DNA of 64,000 bases from Psychromonas sp. L1A2. Its GTDB lineage: Bacteria; Pseudomonadota; Gammaproteobacteria; Enterobacterales; Psychromonadaceae. The notes below the pieces were generated by a model. That model was not told the DNA's origin and searched no databases. It saw only the letters and a list, made by a program, of their open reading frames with translations. The stretch lies in assembly GCF_009828855.1 (NCBI RefSeq), contig NZ_WUAG01000001.1, forward strand, positions 1,860,001-1,924,000. Direction: 5' to 3'. Both the position numbers and the translations under genes were made by a program. Shown in pieces: positions 18,576 through 27,369 of the stretch (position 1 is its first letter; each line of letters starts with the position of its first letter).

Positions 18576-19397
18576 TTATGCTGAAACGTTGTTTCGACCA
18601 TTTTGTTTTGCAATATATAAATTTGCATCTGCAGCATCAAATAATACTTCTGCTGATTGGTCATTTTCTAAATAATTAGCAACACCAAAACTGCAAGTGA
18701 CATCACGAGCGAAAAAAAACGCATCATTAATATTTGCTTCGTCAGATAACATTTTCGATTTTGAAAGATCATAGGCAGTCACTTGATTAAGGCCATAATT
18801 TCCTATTTGTAAACGCTCATCAATAACCGATCGTAACCTTTCTGCCACTAATATTGCATTTTCTAAATTGGTGTTGGGAAGTAAAATTATGAACTCTTCA
18901 CCTCCATAACGATAACCAAAATCAGACGGTCGTAATGTTTCACTTAAAAGTGAGCCAAAAAGAGCTAGAGTATCATCACCTACAGAATGCCCAAATTCAT
19001 CATTAATTGTTTTAAATTTATCTAAATCACACATTATCATGGAGAAATCAGTAAGTAGACCAAGGTATATTTCATTTTCTAAGCTTAATAATTTTCGATC
19101 TAAAAACTCTTTTTTCTTTAAACCAGTGAGATGATCTAATGATAAGTCATTAATGGCATTTAAATTTTTAGCGGCTAAATCGATTCGTCCATCGGCAAGA
19201 TGCTGATTGTGAGAGTCTATAAATGCATAATTCATGGTGTCACGGTAAAAAAGGTCACATTGCAGTTCACTTGTGCAACGTAAATCATCATCAGGGCAGG
19301 GGATTTTTACAAACTCTAACAAAGAAAAAAAGGCTTCCGAAAAGCGAAAACCTGTATCTAACTCAATCACTTCGCCTTGCTGATTTAAAACGTTCAT
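18576..19397 (-). CDS. diguanylate cyclase (GGDEF) with intact I-site
   Basis: A 273-residue cytosolic GGDEF protein that makes cyclic di-GMP from two GTP. The N-terminal 85 residues form an unrecognised sensor region with four cysteines (C34, C41, C47 plus one after). The catalytic domain has DHLTGLKKKEFLD, the metal Asp in CDLDKFKTINDEFGH, and the active loop GGEEF at 165-169. RPSD at 156-159 sits exactly five residues before it, the canonical product-inhibition I-site. AAAGG eight bases before the ATG supports the start. The cysteine cluster could be redox- or metal-sensing (inference). Confidence 0.92.
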   Translation of the reverse strand: MNVLNQQGEVIELDTGFRFSEAFFSLLEFVKIPCPDDDLRCTSELQCDLFYRDTMNYAFIDSHNQHLADGRIDLAAKNLNAINDLSLDHLTGLKKKEFLDRKLLSLENEIYLGLLTDFSMIMCDLDKFKTINDEFGHSVGDDTLALFGSLLSETLRPSDFGYRYGGEEFIILLPNTNLENAILVAERLRSVIDERLQIGNYGLNQVTAYDLSKSKMLSDEANINDAFFFARDVTCSFGVANYLENDQSAEVLFDAADANLYIAKQNGRNNVSA

Positions 19398-19799
19398 GGA
19401 GTACCTTTTACGCGAAATGAATTAATTAAATGTCTATGATACTTTAAGATATAAAATCGGTAAATAAATTCAGCGATTTTGTTTTCTAAATCAATAAGTA
19501 ATAGATACTTTTAAAGTAGTTGAATTTGCATATATCAAAGCTAAATATAGTCAAATATTAGTACTGTTATTAAGAAGTTTTACTCATTATTTTAAACTCA
19601 TAAAATAAACGATATATGAACAGTATAAGCTAATAAAAATAATTGTTTTTGTGATAATTAATCTGTTTATAAAAAATTTAATAAGTATATTGTTTATCTT
19701 ATTAAATGATTTCCTATGTAATATTAAAAACTCCCTGCTGATTACTTAATCATTATATATAAACAACCTTAACTACCACTATTTTGGATTATTGAATAA
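19398..19799. other. divergent intergenic region
   Basis: About 400 AT-rich bases between the divergent cyclase and glutaminase genes. It should hold both promoters; no operator, RNA or repeat is recognisable. Confidence 0.4.
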
Positions 19800-20726
19800 A
19801 TGATAAATACCATAGATTATCAAAACATATTTTTTGAAATAACATCTGATTTTAAAGAAACTGATGATGTTGGCACTATAGCAACTTATATACCTGAATT
19901 AGGAAAAGTAAATCCGAAAAAGTTAGGTATTCATTTAACGACTATTGATAACCAGCATTATGCATTTGGTGACTCAGAGGAATCTTTTTCAATTCAAAGT
20001 GTCGCTAAAGTATTGTCATTGACACTCGCTTTGAAAATTATGGGTGGAGAGTTATGGAAGCGAGTAGGTGTCGAACCATCAGGATCTGCTTTTAACTCCT
20101 TAGTGCAATTAGAGTATGAAAAAGGTATTCCAAGAAATCCGTTTATTAATGCTGGTGCTATTGTTATTTGCGATATCTTAGTCAGTTGTTTAGACAAACC
20201 TAAGCAAGATCTACTAACATTTATTCGTGAAACATCTGGTATCGATAACATCAACTACTCATCTCAAGTCGCGGAATCAGAGAAAAAATGTGGTTATAGA
20301 AATTATGCGTTGGTTAATTTAATGAAGGATTTTGGTAATATTCATAATGACGTCGACATTGTTTTAGATTTATATTTTTATCTTTGTTCAATTGAAATGA
20401 CCTGTAAACAATTAACTCAGTCTTTTATGTTTCTTGCGTCGGGTGGTGTTAATCCAATGACTAATGAGAGAGTGATTAGTCCAACGCGAGCAAAGCGTAT
20501 TAATTCAGTCATGTTAATGTGTGGTTTCTATGATGAAGCAGGGGATTTTGCATTTAAAGTCGGCTTACCAGGGAAAAGTGGGGTTGGTGGTGGTATTGTT
20601 GCGATTCATCCAGGTAAATTTTGTATTGCGGTTTGGAGCCCTAAATTAAATGCTAATGGGAACTCTTATAAAGGAATGAAAGTGCTTGAAGCACTGACGT
20701 CTAAAACGCAGTGTTCTATTTTTTGA
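19800..20726 (+). CDS. glsA: glutaminase A
   Basis: A 308-residue glutaminase of the serine beta-lactamase-like fold, hydrolysing L-glutamine to glutamate and ammonia in the cytosol. The nucleophile motif SVAK is at residues 67-70 within FSIQSVAKVLSL. PRNPFINAGAIVICD (about 115-129), the SE-KKCGYRNYAL region (Tyr/Asn ligands) and GLPGKSGVGGGI near residue 260 are all family signatures. Length matches E. coli YbaS/YneH. Monocistronic, divergent from the cyclase. Confidence 0.93.
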   Translation: MINTIDYQNIFFEITSDFKETDDVGTIATYIPELGKVNPKKLGIHLTTIDNQHYAFGDSEESFSIQSVAKVLSLTLALKIMGGELWKRVGVEPSGSAFNSLVQLEYEKGIPRNPFINAGAIVICDILVSCLDKPKQDLLTFIRETSGIDNINYSSQVAESEKKCGYRNYALVNLMKDFGNIHNDVDIVLDLYFYLCSIEMTCKQLTQSFMFLASGGVNPMTNERVISPTRAKRINSVMLMCGFYDEAGDFAFKVGLPGKSGVGGGIVAIHPGKFCIAVWSPKLNANGNSYKGMKVLEALTSKTQCSIF

Positions 20727-20905
20727 AGTGTTTAAATCATCTAGGGTAATTAATGTAGTAGATTTATAATATTGATTAAAGTAGTTTCAAATAAGCTACG
20801 CTCATAGACGTTCTATTGTTAATTGCCCAATATCTTATTGTTAGGTTAATCACTTTTACTTAGCAGTAAGAAATGTAAATACAGGAATACTGTCCCTACA
20901 ATTTA

Positions 20906-21064
20906 TACCAAAAGAATTAATAAGGTGATCATTCTTGCTGGTTAAAATACTCCCTAACTGCGTTATGAGTTTTGAAGTGAGAACAACTATCTCCTAAAAC
21001 TCACGCCTTATTACTGTTAATTTTTCCTGCGCAATCTCTGATCCCTTATTTAATTCCATTGGTA
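20906..21064. repeat. MITE-like repeat, family A, copy 3
   Basis: A 159-bp copy with full inverted termini. It differs from copy 1 at a few positions in the interior. It lies between the 3' end of glsA and the 3' end of the 90-residue hypothetical gene. Confidence 0.8.
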
Positions 21065-21132
21065 TTAAGTCACATATATAGCCCACATAATATAAAATAG
21101 CCTGAGATGTGCTTGATACTTAGAACACGCTG

Positions 21133-21405
21133 TTACACAGACATGTCTATTAAACTGCCAATAGTTTCGTTTTCTGCTATGGGTTTATCAGCTGAAAATG
21201 ATCGAAATTCAGATAACCGAGCACTCACCACATCTTCACTTACAGATGTCGTTTTTGGGGAAGGCTGTTTAGCTGTTACTTTATCTATACTTTGTGTTTC
21301 TTTTTGTATTCTTGCCGCTTGATGATGGGCATCAGAGGTGTTTGGATCATTTCTCAATGCAGTTACTGCTTGAGCATGTATATTTACACTACCATTAATG
21401 TCCAT
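21133..21405 (-). CDS. small hydrophilic hypothetical protein, 90 aa
   Basis: A short soluble protein rich in Ser, Ala, Thr and Asp, starting MDINGSVNIHAQAV and ending IGSLIDMSV. It is predicted mostly disordered with a helical N-terminus. Not recognised; the N-terminus vaguely recalls small motility-associated proteins of the YjfB type. A Fur-like site lies 170 bases upstream of its start on the shared intergenic region, so iron control is possible. Confidence 0.5.
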   Translation of the reverse strand: MDINGSVNIHAQAVTALRNDPNTSDAHHQAARIQKETQSIDKVTAKQPSPKTTSVSEDVVSARLSEFRSFSADKPIAENETIGSLIDMSV

Positions 21406-21987
21406 TATTACCTCTAAAATTCATCGTAATCTTAAATAATTCATCCAGCAGTATAAATTAGTTCCTCATCATTTCCTATATGCTAAATGTTAATGCCCAT
21501 CACATTAAATACTCAATTTTGGTCTTTAATAGGCCTTTATTTAGTTGTTATTTTGTCATTATAATTCTTTTTATTTGATTTTGATAATCATTATCAAAGT
21601 AAAGTCAAGCGCAAACGATTGATAAAAATACTTTAATCACATAATACTGATGATATTTATCTATATTGTCTGTAGCCCTTCATATTTAAACTCGTTCTCT
21701 TTTCTACTTCTTTATAGGTGTTATTTTCATTGCAGGTTTTCGTTGTCAGGTGTCATAAAGCAGGAAGGAATAACCATTACTTTTTGTTTTTATTGATATT
21801 TTAATGTGATTTCTGAATAACCGTTTTTGAACAACTACTTTGTCTAAAAGTTGAATAATAGGTTCGTTTTAAATAGAAGAGATTGGTTTGTGGATAATAC
21901 AAACGATTAGCTCAAATATTTATAACTTCCTTTTTTACTTACTTTACAACCAATTAATAGTAATTCTAAAATTAAGGAAATAAATCA
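21406..21987. other. intergenic region with a Fur box
   Basis: A 582-bp region between the divergent 90-aa gene and the alginate lyase gene. Apart from the Fur-like palindrome described separately, no gene, repeat or RNA is recognisable. Confidence 0.5.
21577..21595. promoter_or_regulatory. strong putative Fur box
   Basis: GATTTTGATAATCATTATC matches 17 of 19 positions of the Fur consensus and holds a near-perfect 17-bp palindrome TTGATAATCATTATCAA. It is better than the site before fumC. The target is unclear: the 90-aa gene (minus, 172 bases away) or the alginate lyase gene (plus, about 390 bases away). Confidence 0.65.
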
Positions 21988-22854
21988 ATGCAATTAACTA
22001 CTCTCAATAAATCAATTGTTCTAGCATTATCTGTATTCAGTGGCAGTGTACTTGCTGCAGATACAGCGCCTTATAACTATAAAAATAGCTCAGGTACAGC
22101 CATATTCCAATCTGCTCTTGACCAAGTTAAATTAACATCGCCTGATGGGTCTAAAAAGCTTGCTGATGCTAGTTCGAGCGATCCTGATCTTTCTTTTGAT
22201 GGTTACGTAACAGATGATTTTAGAGTGCCTAGTGGTGAAAATTATATGCAAATTACCCATGAAGGAGTCAAATCTTCACGAACTGAATTTCGTCATTTAA
22301 CTGATTTTAATCGTTCAGATACGAATACTATGGAAGGGATTATAAAAGTAAATTCAACAACGGATGGTTTAGACGAAGTAACCGTATTGCAAGTTCATAA
22401 TTCAGATAGTGAAAATATTGGAGCACCGTTAATGCGTATTGCTCAAATAGTAGAAGAGGGTACTAAATTCTATGAAGCTAAGGTCAGGTTATCCGCTTGT
22501 GATAAAGATACATGTGATGCGGAGTATGATACTTATCGATGGTTAGACAGTAGTGGAAATCCTACTGTGAGTACAAATCAATTTCGTTCTTTCTATGTAC
22601 AAGTAAAAGACAGTGTAATAGAAATGAAAATGGATGGATTAAGTGGCACGTTAATGTGCCAAAAAAGTGGTGAATATGCTGCTGCTAATTGCGACAGTGG
22701 AGATAAAGAGCATACTAATAGCGATGGTGATCATGAAATTGATAGTGACTGGCCAGAAGATGGCTTCTTCTTTAAATCAGGGTCCTATATTCAAGATGCA
22801 GGCACAGCTGTAATTCGTTACAAGTCATTATCATTTGATGTTGTAGGCTCTTAA
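21988..22854 (+). CDS. alginate lyase, polysaccharide lyase family 7
   Basis: A 288-residue secreted lyase that cleaves alginate by beta-elimination. The signal peptide ends at VLAADTAP (about residue 24). The three PL7 signatures are present in variant form: RTEFR at 98-102 (consensus R-S/T-E-L-R), QVH at 135-137 (Q-I/V-H) and FFKSGSYIQ near 261-269 (consensus YFKAGxYxQ). QVH rather than QIH can indicate a preference for G-blocks in this family, a weak inference. A jelly-roll domain fills the whole mature protein; no carbohydrate-binding module is attached. It fits a marine lifestyle on brown algae. A terminator follows. Confidence 0.88.
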   Translation: MQLTTLNKSIVLALSVFSGSVLAADTAPYNYKNSSGTAIFQSALDQVKLTSPDGSKKLADASSSDPDLSFDGYVTDDFRVPSGENYMQITHEGVKSSRTEFRHLTDFNRSDTNTMEGIIKVNSTTDGLDEVTVLQVHNSDSENIGAPLMRIAQIVEEGTKFYEAKVRLSACDKDTCDAEYDTYRWLDSSGNPTVSTNQFRSFYVQVKDSVIEMKMDGLSGTLMCQKSGEYAAANCDSGDKEHTNSDGDHEIDSDWPEDGFFFKSGSYIQDAGTAVIRYKSLSFDVVGS

Positions 22855-22894
22855 TTAATAAGCGCACAACGAGCACTATATCAAAAAATATCTT

Positions 22895-22930
22895 ATGCCC
22901 ATTTGCTAAAAAGTAGATGGGCATTTTATT
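22895..22930 (+). terminator. rho-independent terminator of the alginate lyase gene
   Basis: ATGCCCAT pairs with ATGGGCAT, with a further CTA/TAG pair at the loop, followed by TTTTATTATT. Confidence 0.8.
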
Positions 22931-23144
22931 ATTGATGCCTATTATTTTTAAAATAACTTTTATCTCACTGATTTTAAAAATATATTTTTTCACATAGACG
23001 CACCACTTAGTGACTAACAAAAGAAATTTGCCTGTCTTATACTATGACTTGAACAACCTTGCTATCAATAAATGTCTTTCGTTCATTCTTTTGTGTTTTT
23101 GAATTAAAGTGATAGCTGCAAAATACAGTTAAATTACTTTTATT

Positions 23145-23158
23145 TGAACGATCGGTCT
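23145..23158. promoter_or_regulatory. putative TetR-type operator before the OYE gene
   Basis: TGAACGATCGGTCT resembles the palindrome TGAACGATCGTTCA found before three neighbouring genes and the tetR gene. It lies 117 bases upstream of the oxidoreductase start. It is the weakest of the set in its right half. Confidence 0.5.
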
Positions 23159-23274
23159 AATAAGCCTTGAATTAAAAAAATTAGTCCTCAGTTCTATATC
23201 CTCAGTTGCACAAATACAAGCCGATTGAAGTACGATAAAGCAATTTGATTTTCTACCAATCAAGGATTTATAAA

Positions 23275-24318
23275 ATGACTAACGCATTACTTTCTCCATT
23301 TAAACTGAATGACATAATTACTCTTAATAACCGTATATTGATGGCGCCTTTAACTCGTTGTATGAGCGATGAAGATTTAGTACCGACACAGGCCTCTGTA
23401 GACTACTATGCACGCCGTGCCGATACAGGATTAATTATTACTGAAGCAACCATTATCAGACCAGATGGCCAAGGTTACCCGAACACACCGGGATTATTTA
23501 CACAAAAACAAATACAAGGTTGGAAAAAAGTCACTGAAGCCGTTCATGCAAAAAAAGGTAAAATATTTGCACAACTTTGGCATGTAGGGCGTGTTGCACA
23601 TCCTCATTTTTTTGATGGCGATGTATTAGCACCATCGGCTATTGGTGTTGAAGGTTCAGTACCGCGTATGCGTGAATTAACTTACATTACGCCTAAACCA
23701 GCAACATTGGATGATATTAAATCATTAATCACTGATTTTGCAAAAGCGGCAGAAAACGCAATCGAAGCAGGGTTTGACGGTGTAGAAATTCACGGTGCAA
23801 ATGGCTACTTAATTGATCAGTTCTTACATTATGCAGCGAATGAGCGTACTGACCAATACGGGCAAACACCTGAAAATATGGCTCGTTTTGCATTAGAGAT
23901 TGTTGATGCAGTTATTGCAGCGGTAGGTAATGATCGCACATCAATTAGATTATCACCGGGCGCGTACTTCAATATGACTGAAGATGCTCGTGATAAAGCC
24001 GTATTTGATTACCTATTGCCGCAATTAACAGAGAGAAAGCTTGCCTACGTTCATGGCGGGATTTTTGATGACAGCTTAAAATTCGATTCGCTAGAAGGTA
24101 AAACAACGTCTGAATATCTACGTGCTAATTACACGGGGACACTAGTGGGTGTTGGTAGTTATAGCTATGACAGTGCAAAAGCAGCAATTGAAGCAGATAA
24201 ATTTGACTTAATTGCGATTGGACGTCCTCTTATTGCTAACCCAGACTACATTAGTAAAGTAACAAGCGGTGATACACTGGTTGAATACAGTGATGAGATG
24301 CTGACTGAGCTAGTATAA
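23275..24318 (+). CDS. Old Yellow Enzyme family alkene reductase (NemA-like)
   Basis: A 347-residue FMN-dependent oxidoreductase that reduces activated C=C bonds of enones, quinones and nitro compounds with NAD(P)H. MAPLTRCM near residue 23-30 begins the flavin site. HGANGY at 173-178 supplies the substrate-binding His173/Asn176 and the proton-donating Tyr178. AIGRPLIANPDY near the C-terminus binds the FMN phosphate. ATG 23275 with AAGG upstream is preferred over the in-frame 23245 codon, which gives an atypical extension. Length equals E. coli NemA. The TetR-type operator upstream places it in the detoxification regulon. Confidence 0.92.
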   Translation: MTNALLSPFKLNDIITLNNRILMAPLTRCMSDEDLVPTQASVDYYARRADTGLIITEATIIRPDGQGYPNTPGLFTQKQIQGWKKVTEAVHAKKGKIFAQLWHVGRVAHPHFFDGDVLAPSAIGVEGSVPRMRELTYITPKPATLDDIKSLITDFAKAAENAIEAGFDGVEIHGANGYLIDQFLHYAANERTDQYGQTPENMARFALEIVDAVIAAVGNDRTSIRLSPGAYFNMTEDARDKAVFDYLLPQLTERKLAYVHGGIFDDSLKFDSLEGKTTSEYLRANYTGTLVGVGSYSYDSAKAAIEADKFDLIAIGRPLIANPDYISKVTSGDTLVEYSDEMLTELV

Positions 24319-24476
24319 AGAATCAGCGTGTTCACTTATATTGGTGTCTGATACATACTAGTTAAATTTGAAGGGTTATAAGCTTTTATGAGTCTATAAA
24401 AGCTTATATAGACAATGACTTAGCTTATTAAAACGAGATGATTAAATTTAAATAAGCCACATCAGTACCAATAATT

Positions 24477-24508
24477 AAAAAAGCGAATCTAATTGGTTCG
24501 CTTTTTTG
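24477..24508 (+). terminator. rho-independent terminator
   Basis: AAAAAAGCGAA and TTCGCTTTTTT form the stem around a short loop. It serves the OYE gene and possibly the convergent gene too. Confidence 0.8.
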
Positions 24509-24583
24509 TTGTTTACCGTTTTATTGTTTCAAGTTTTTATTCTGATCTTTCGTCATATAAATTCTTATCTACATTTTTAAGAC

Positions 24584-25300
24584 TCAAACGGTAAAGTTGA
24601 GAGCATACAATTTAAACTTAGACCAATCACTTAATGCAATGATAACTTCGTTTGTGGGTGGAGCAATATAAACTAATCCAGCAATCGCTATTATGGTTAT
24701 CAAGGTTAATATTTTATTATTAAAGTCCGCTAATTTTAATGCCGTTCCAAAAGATCGTTTAATTCTAATATTACTCAAGTCGACACTATACATTTCATCT
24801 AATAATAGATGCACCAAGCCCCCAAATAAAATAAATCCACCAGAAAGCCAAGCAAAAGTGGCAGATGTTAATGTTTCTTGTTCATTAAGTTGCCATGTTA
24901 TCTGTGTGGTTAATAATGCCGAAAACAAGAGAAAGAACAATGAATGACAACTACCGCGATGCACTGTTATCTTTTCAAAGATAGGTCTCACTATGTATCT
25001 CATAAAACAATAAACCATCAACGGCAGCAGAATAATTTCAATGAAGCTAATTTGGATCAGTAAGTTAGTGGTAAGAAAACTGAGCACGATGAGAACAGCA
25101 CTTAACGCGAACAAATTAAAAATCATATCTAATGATGTAGAGTTATCTGAATCAATATCAGGTAGTAAGCCGCCCATGGTGCCTAAAAACCATAACCAAA
25201 GTGCACTGTTAAGGTCAATATGTTCTGCGGACAGTAAAGATGCTGAGCCAAGTCCGGTGGTAATGATGGCTGTATTGAGGTGAACGTTAAAGTTTGCCAT
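24584..25300 (-). CDS. YdjM-like membrane-bound metal-dependent hydrolase (DUF457)
   Basis: A 238-residue integral membrane protein of the LexA-regulated hydrolase YdjM/DUF457 family. Candidate metal-ligand motifs are in the expected order: an N-terminal His (NVHLNTAI), GGLLPDIDSDNS at about 43-54, TVHRGSCHSLFF at about 111-122 and HLLLDEMYSVDL at about 163-174. Five or six membrane segments surround them. E. coli YdjM is SOS-induced, but I find no clear LexA box (CTGT-N8-ACAG) here. The substrate is unknown. Confidence 0.82.
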   Translation of the reverse strand: MANFNVHLNTAIITTGLGSASLLSAEHIDLNSALWLWFLGTMGGLLPDIDSDNSTSLDMIFNLFALSAVLIVLSFLTTNLLIQISFIEIILLPLMVYCFMRYIVRPIFEKITVHRGSCHSLFFLLFSALLTTQITWQLNEQETLTSATFAWLSGGFILFGGLVHLLLDEMYSVDLSNIRIKRSFGTALKLADFNNKILTLITIIAIAGLVYIAPPTNEVIIALSDWSKFKLYALNFTV

Positions 25301-25503
25301 TGTTTCTCTTTTAGAAAGTAATAAGGGGGCATTCTAACAATTGCAAAGAGGGCACTTCAATGTTTACTGTTAGTTAGGCTATTAATAAAATTTTTTCTTA
25401 TTTTATTTTGCCGACTAGACAAATCCATTAATAAAAACGACTAATAAAAAATCATCCTAGAAGCACAATAATTGAATTTCCGAAGTTTATTTAAAAACTT
25501 ACT

Positions 25504-25517
25504 TGAACGATCGTTAC
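25504..25517. promoter_or_regulatory. putative TetR-type operator 1 before the GST operon
   Basis: TGAACGATCGTTAC, a near-perfect palindrome of the shared 14-bp site, 42 bases upstream of the GST start codon. Confidence 0.6.
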
Positions 25518-25526
25518 TTTCGTGTT

Positions 25527-25540
25527 TGAATAAGTGTTCA
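25527..25540. promoter_or_regulatory. putative TetR-type operator 2 before the GST operon
   Basis: TGAATAAGTGTTCA keeps the TGAA...TTCA arms of the 14-bp site, one base short of adjoining the ribosome binding region. It starts 23 bases after the start of operator 1, the same spacing as the pair at 30465 and 30488. Confidence 0.5.
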
Positions 25541-25558
25541 ATTAACAAGGAGTGTCAT

Positions 25559-26236
25559 ATGATCAAATTTTATTTTCACCATACACCTAACCCAATGAAA
25601 ATTGCTCTTTTCCTAGAAGAGACAGGGCTTCCTTTTGAACTCATTCCATTAGACACTCTAAAAGGTGAGCAACATACTCCTGAATATCGTGCAATCAATC
25701 CAAATGCTAAAGCACCAGCAATTGTTGATGGCGAAACACGTGTATTTGATTCGAATGCGATTCTTATGTACCTTTCAGAAAAAACAGGGGAGTTAGCAGG
25801 TAAACCTGAAGATCGTGCTGAAATGCTATCTTGGTTAATGTTTATCGCATCAGGTCTGGGTCCATATTCAGGTCAATCAGTTCATTTTAGACATGCAGCT
25901 CCCGCTAACCTAGATTATGCGGTAAATCGTTATTTACGTGAAGCACAGCGTCATTATGAAGTATTAGATACGCATCTTGAAGGACGTGAATTTATTGTTG
26001 GTGATTCATACACTATTGCTGATGTTTCAGCTTGGGGTTGGATAGATAAAGCACCGGTTGTATTAGGTGAAGAAGGTTTGACACCTTATCCAAATCTTCA
26101 ACGTTGGTTTGATAGTATTAATAGCCGACCAGCAGTTGAACGTGCTCGCAATATAGGTCAAGATATAACTTTCAAGAAAGAGTTTGATGAAGAAGCAAAA
26201 CGCGCATTCTTCCCATCTAACTACCCTAAAGTTTAA
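25559..26236 (+). CDS. glutathione S-transferase family protein (YfcG/GstB-like)
   Basis: A 225-residue cytosolic GST. The N-terminal thioredoxin-like domain (residues 1-80) has FYFHHTPNPMKIALFLEET as the GSH-binding start, the cis-proline in NAKAPAIVDG and the conserved ESNAI-like DSNAILMYLSE. The C-terminal all-helical domain (90-210) holds FIVGDSYTIADVSAWGWI, the GST C-terminal N-capping motif. ATG 25559 has AAGGAG eight bases upstream, so the longer frame from 25472 is rejected. It lies 25 bases from yghU, and both follow two TetR-type operators. Confidence 0.88.
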   Translation: MIKFYFHHTPNPMKIALFLEETGLPFELIPLDTLKGEQHTPEYRAINPNAKAPAIVDGETRVFDSNAILMYLSEKTGELAGKPEDRAEMLSWLMFIASGLGPYSGQSVHFRHAAPANLDYAVNRYLREAQRHYEVLDTHLEGREFIVGDSYTIADVSAWGWIDKAPVVLGEEGLTPYPNLQRWFDSINSRPAVERARNIGQDITFKKEFDEEAKRAFFPSNYPKV

Positions 26237-26261
26237 CTTTTTATTTGCGTAAGGAATTAAA

Positions 26262-27122
26262 ATGACTGAGCAATATGTACCACCTAAAGTATGGGTTCAT
26301 GATACTAATGGCGGAAACAAATGGGCGAGTATTAATCGACCTGTTTCTGGTTCAACACATGATAAAGAACTCCCTGTTGGTGAACACGATTTACAACTTT
26401 ATTCACTTGGCACGCCGAATGGCCAAAAAGTAACGATCCTTTTAGAAGAGTTATTAGCAGCAGGTGTTAAAGAAGCTGAATATGATGCTTACTTAATTAA
26501 TATAGGTGAAGGCAATCAATTTTCATCTGGGTTCGTTGGTGTTAATCCAAACTCAAAAATTCCTGCTTTAGTCGATAAATCGGGTGATGAAGATGTTAAT
26601 GTATTTGAATCTGCATCGATTCTTGTTCATTTAGCTGAAAAATTTGGTCACTTTTTACCTGAAAAAGGGGCGGCTCGTACAACAACATTCAATTGGTTGT
26701 TTTGGGCGCAAGGTTCTGCTCCATTTCTAGGCGGTGGCTTTGGTCATTTCTACGCATATGCAGATGAAAAATTCGAATATCCAATCAATCGATTTGCGAT
26801 GGAAGCTAAACGTCAATTAGATGTTTTAGACAAGCAATTAGCTAACAATACATTTGTTGCTGGTGAAGAGCTCACTATTGCTGATATTGCTATATGGCCA
26901 TGGTACGGAAATTTAGTACTTGGTAAGTTATACGATGCAGCAGAATTTCTACAAGTTGATACTTATACAAACGTAGTTCGTTGGGCTAAATTGTTAGAAC
27001 AACGTGAAGGTGTTCAACGTGGGCGCATTGTAAACCGCTCTTTTGGTGAAGAGTGGGAACAAGCACCAGAGCGACACTGTGCTGCTGATATCGATGTGGT
27101 ATTAGCGAAGAAACCAAAATAA
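26262..27122 (+). CDS. yghU: glutathione-dependent disulphide-bond oxidoreductase YghU
   Basis: A 286-residue Nu-class GST relative, close in length to E. coli YghU. It has the YghU N-terminal extension (YVPPKVWVHDTNGGNKWASI then NRPVSG), a thioredoxin-like domain starting DLQLYSLGTPNGQKVTILLE, and cis-Pro NSKIPALVD followed by ESASILVHLAEK. The helical domain has FVAGEELTIADIAIWPWYG. YghU binds two glutathiones and reduces disulphides and organic hydroperoxides. It is the second gene of the operon with the GST upstream, and a strong terminator follows. Confidence 0.92.
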   Translation: MTEQYVPPKVWVHDTNGGNKWASINRPVSGSTHDKELPVGEHDLQLYSLGTPNGQKVTILLEELLAAGVKEAEYDAYLINIGEGNQFSSGFVGVNPNSKIPALVDKSGDEDVNVFESASILVHLAEKFGHFLPEKGAARTTTFNWLFWAQGSAPFLGGGFGHFYAYADEKFEYPINRFAMEAKRQLDVLDKQLANNTFVAGEELTIADIAIWPWYGNLVLGKLYDAAEFLQVDTYTNVVRWAKLLEQREGVQRGRIVNRSFGEEWEQAPERHCAADIDVVLAKKPK

Positions 27123-27172
27123 GTTAAAGTTATTTAACCTATTTTATAGGTTACAATTTAAGAGTAATAACT

Positions 27173-27211
27173 AAAAGCCAAGTAAGTGTTAATCCTACTT
27201 GGCTTTTTTAT
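27173..27211 (+). terminator. rho-independent terminator of the GST operon
   Basis: AAAAGCCAAGTAAG pairs with CTACTTGGCTTTTTT around a short loop, with a T run. Confidence 0.85.
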
Positions 27212-27221
27212 ATATTACTAA

Positions 27222-27334
27222 TACCAAAAGAATTAATAAGGTGATCATTCTTGTTGGTTAAAATCCCCCCTAACTGCGTTGTGAGTTTTGAAGTGAGAAC
27301 AACTATCTCCTACAATTCACGCCTTATTAGTGTT
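27222..27334. repeat. MITE-like repeat, family A, truncated copy 4
   Basis: The first 113 bp match the other copies, up to GCCTTATTAGTGTT. The right inverted terminus is missing and unrelated sequence follows up to the 5'-nucleotidase stop. This copy has lost one end, so it could not be mobilised. Confidence 0.75.
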
Positions 27335-27369
27335 GCCTGTTTACGATAATCGTTAATTTATTATTATCT

